Shown here piece after piece: positions 15,154 through 15,190 of a stretch of 15,190 nt of DNA (position 1 is the first letter of the stretch; every line of letters starts with the position of its first letter). The stretch spans positions 1-15,190 of the forward strand of contig CAJMMH010000031.1 in assembly GCA_905214365.1 (NCBI GenBank). Reading direction: 5' to 3'. The notes beneath the pieces were generated by a model that saw only the letters and a list, made by a program, of their open reading frames with translations, made no database searches and was not told the DNA's origin. Made by a program: the position numbers and the translations under genes. This DNA comes from an uncultured bacterium. Its GTDB lineage: Bacteria > Bacillota > Clostridia > Lachnospirales > Lachnospiraceae.

Positions 15154-15190
15154 GGGGTTGTACTGGTTTCGACGGGGGTCTAGAAGTTAG
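15154..15190 (+). ncRNA. ssrA: tmRNA (ssrA), 5' end only
   Basis: GGGGTTGTACTGGTTTCGAC at 15154-15173 is the highly conserved 5' end of tmRNA: the acceptor-stem strand and D-loop-like part of its tRNA-like domain. tmRNA rescues stalled ribosomes by acting first as tRNA-Ala and then as a short message that tags the unfinished protein for breakdown. The tag reading frame and 3' half lie beyond the window. The leader between 15081 and 15153 would be removed by RNase P. Confidence 0.92.

Noticed and set aside
14994..15190. ssrA as the attachment site of a mobile island covering this window
   Set aside because: Integration at tmRNA genes normally uses the 3' end, which is outside the window, and no integrase or attachment repeat is visible here.

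Overview
The window looks like chromosomal DNA from a Gram-positive Clostridia-type bacterium, most likely a gut Lachnospiraceae relative. The reasons are moderate G+C, strong AGGAGG-type ribosome sites, consensus TTGACA-N17-TATAAT promoters, WYL-domain regulators, and a large secreted Ala/Glu-rich coiled-coil CAP protein. This assignment is inference from style; no taxonomic marker was searched. The right edge cuts into the 5' end of the tmRNA gene (ssrA).

Layout. (1) 1-601: a small GNAT acetyltransferase with an unclear start, closed by a GAAA-tetraloop hairpin. (2) 602-946: a repeat-rich intergenic stretch ending in a perfect promoter with a palindrome over its -10. (3) 947-8161: a five-gene plus-strand operon. 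It encodes a Sel1-like-repeat membrane protein, a shorter soluble paralogue, a 1066-aa multidomain protein kinase, a von Willebrand A (vWA) protein and a PP2C-type phosphatase. (4) 8155-10537: two overlapping minus-strand WYL transcription factors, convergent with the operon and sharing 7 bp with its 3' end. (5) 10538-10900: an intergenic region dominated by a 165-bp imperfect palindrome. (6) 10901-14350: a secreted, membrane-anchored protein with a CAP domain between two coiled-coil arms of almost equal length. (7) 14351-14510: two inverted repeats. (8) 14511-14993: an unrecognised 160-aa protein. (9) 15046-15190: promoter, leader and first bases of ssrA.

The centre of interest is the operon at 947-8161. 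A kinase, a PP2C phosphatase and a MIDAS-type vWA protein form the same triad as E. coli YegI/YegK/YegL and related predicted stress-signalling sets. Here the kinase also carries an N-terminal region with an R-x5-H motif like HEPN ribonucleases, a middle region that weakly resembles a PIN fold, and three C-terminal zinc ribbons. Two Sel1-like scaffold proteins precede it, one membrane-anchored. The inferred working model is a reversible phospho-switch assembled on Sel1/vWA scaffolds that controls an RNA-targeting or sensor region, with the adjacent WYL pair as candidate regulators. It could be a stress-response or phage-defence module; nothing in the sequence proves either.
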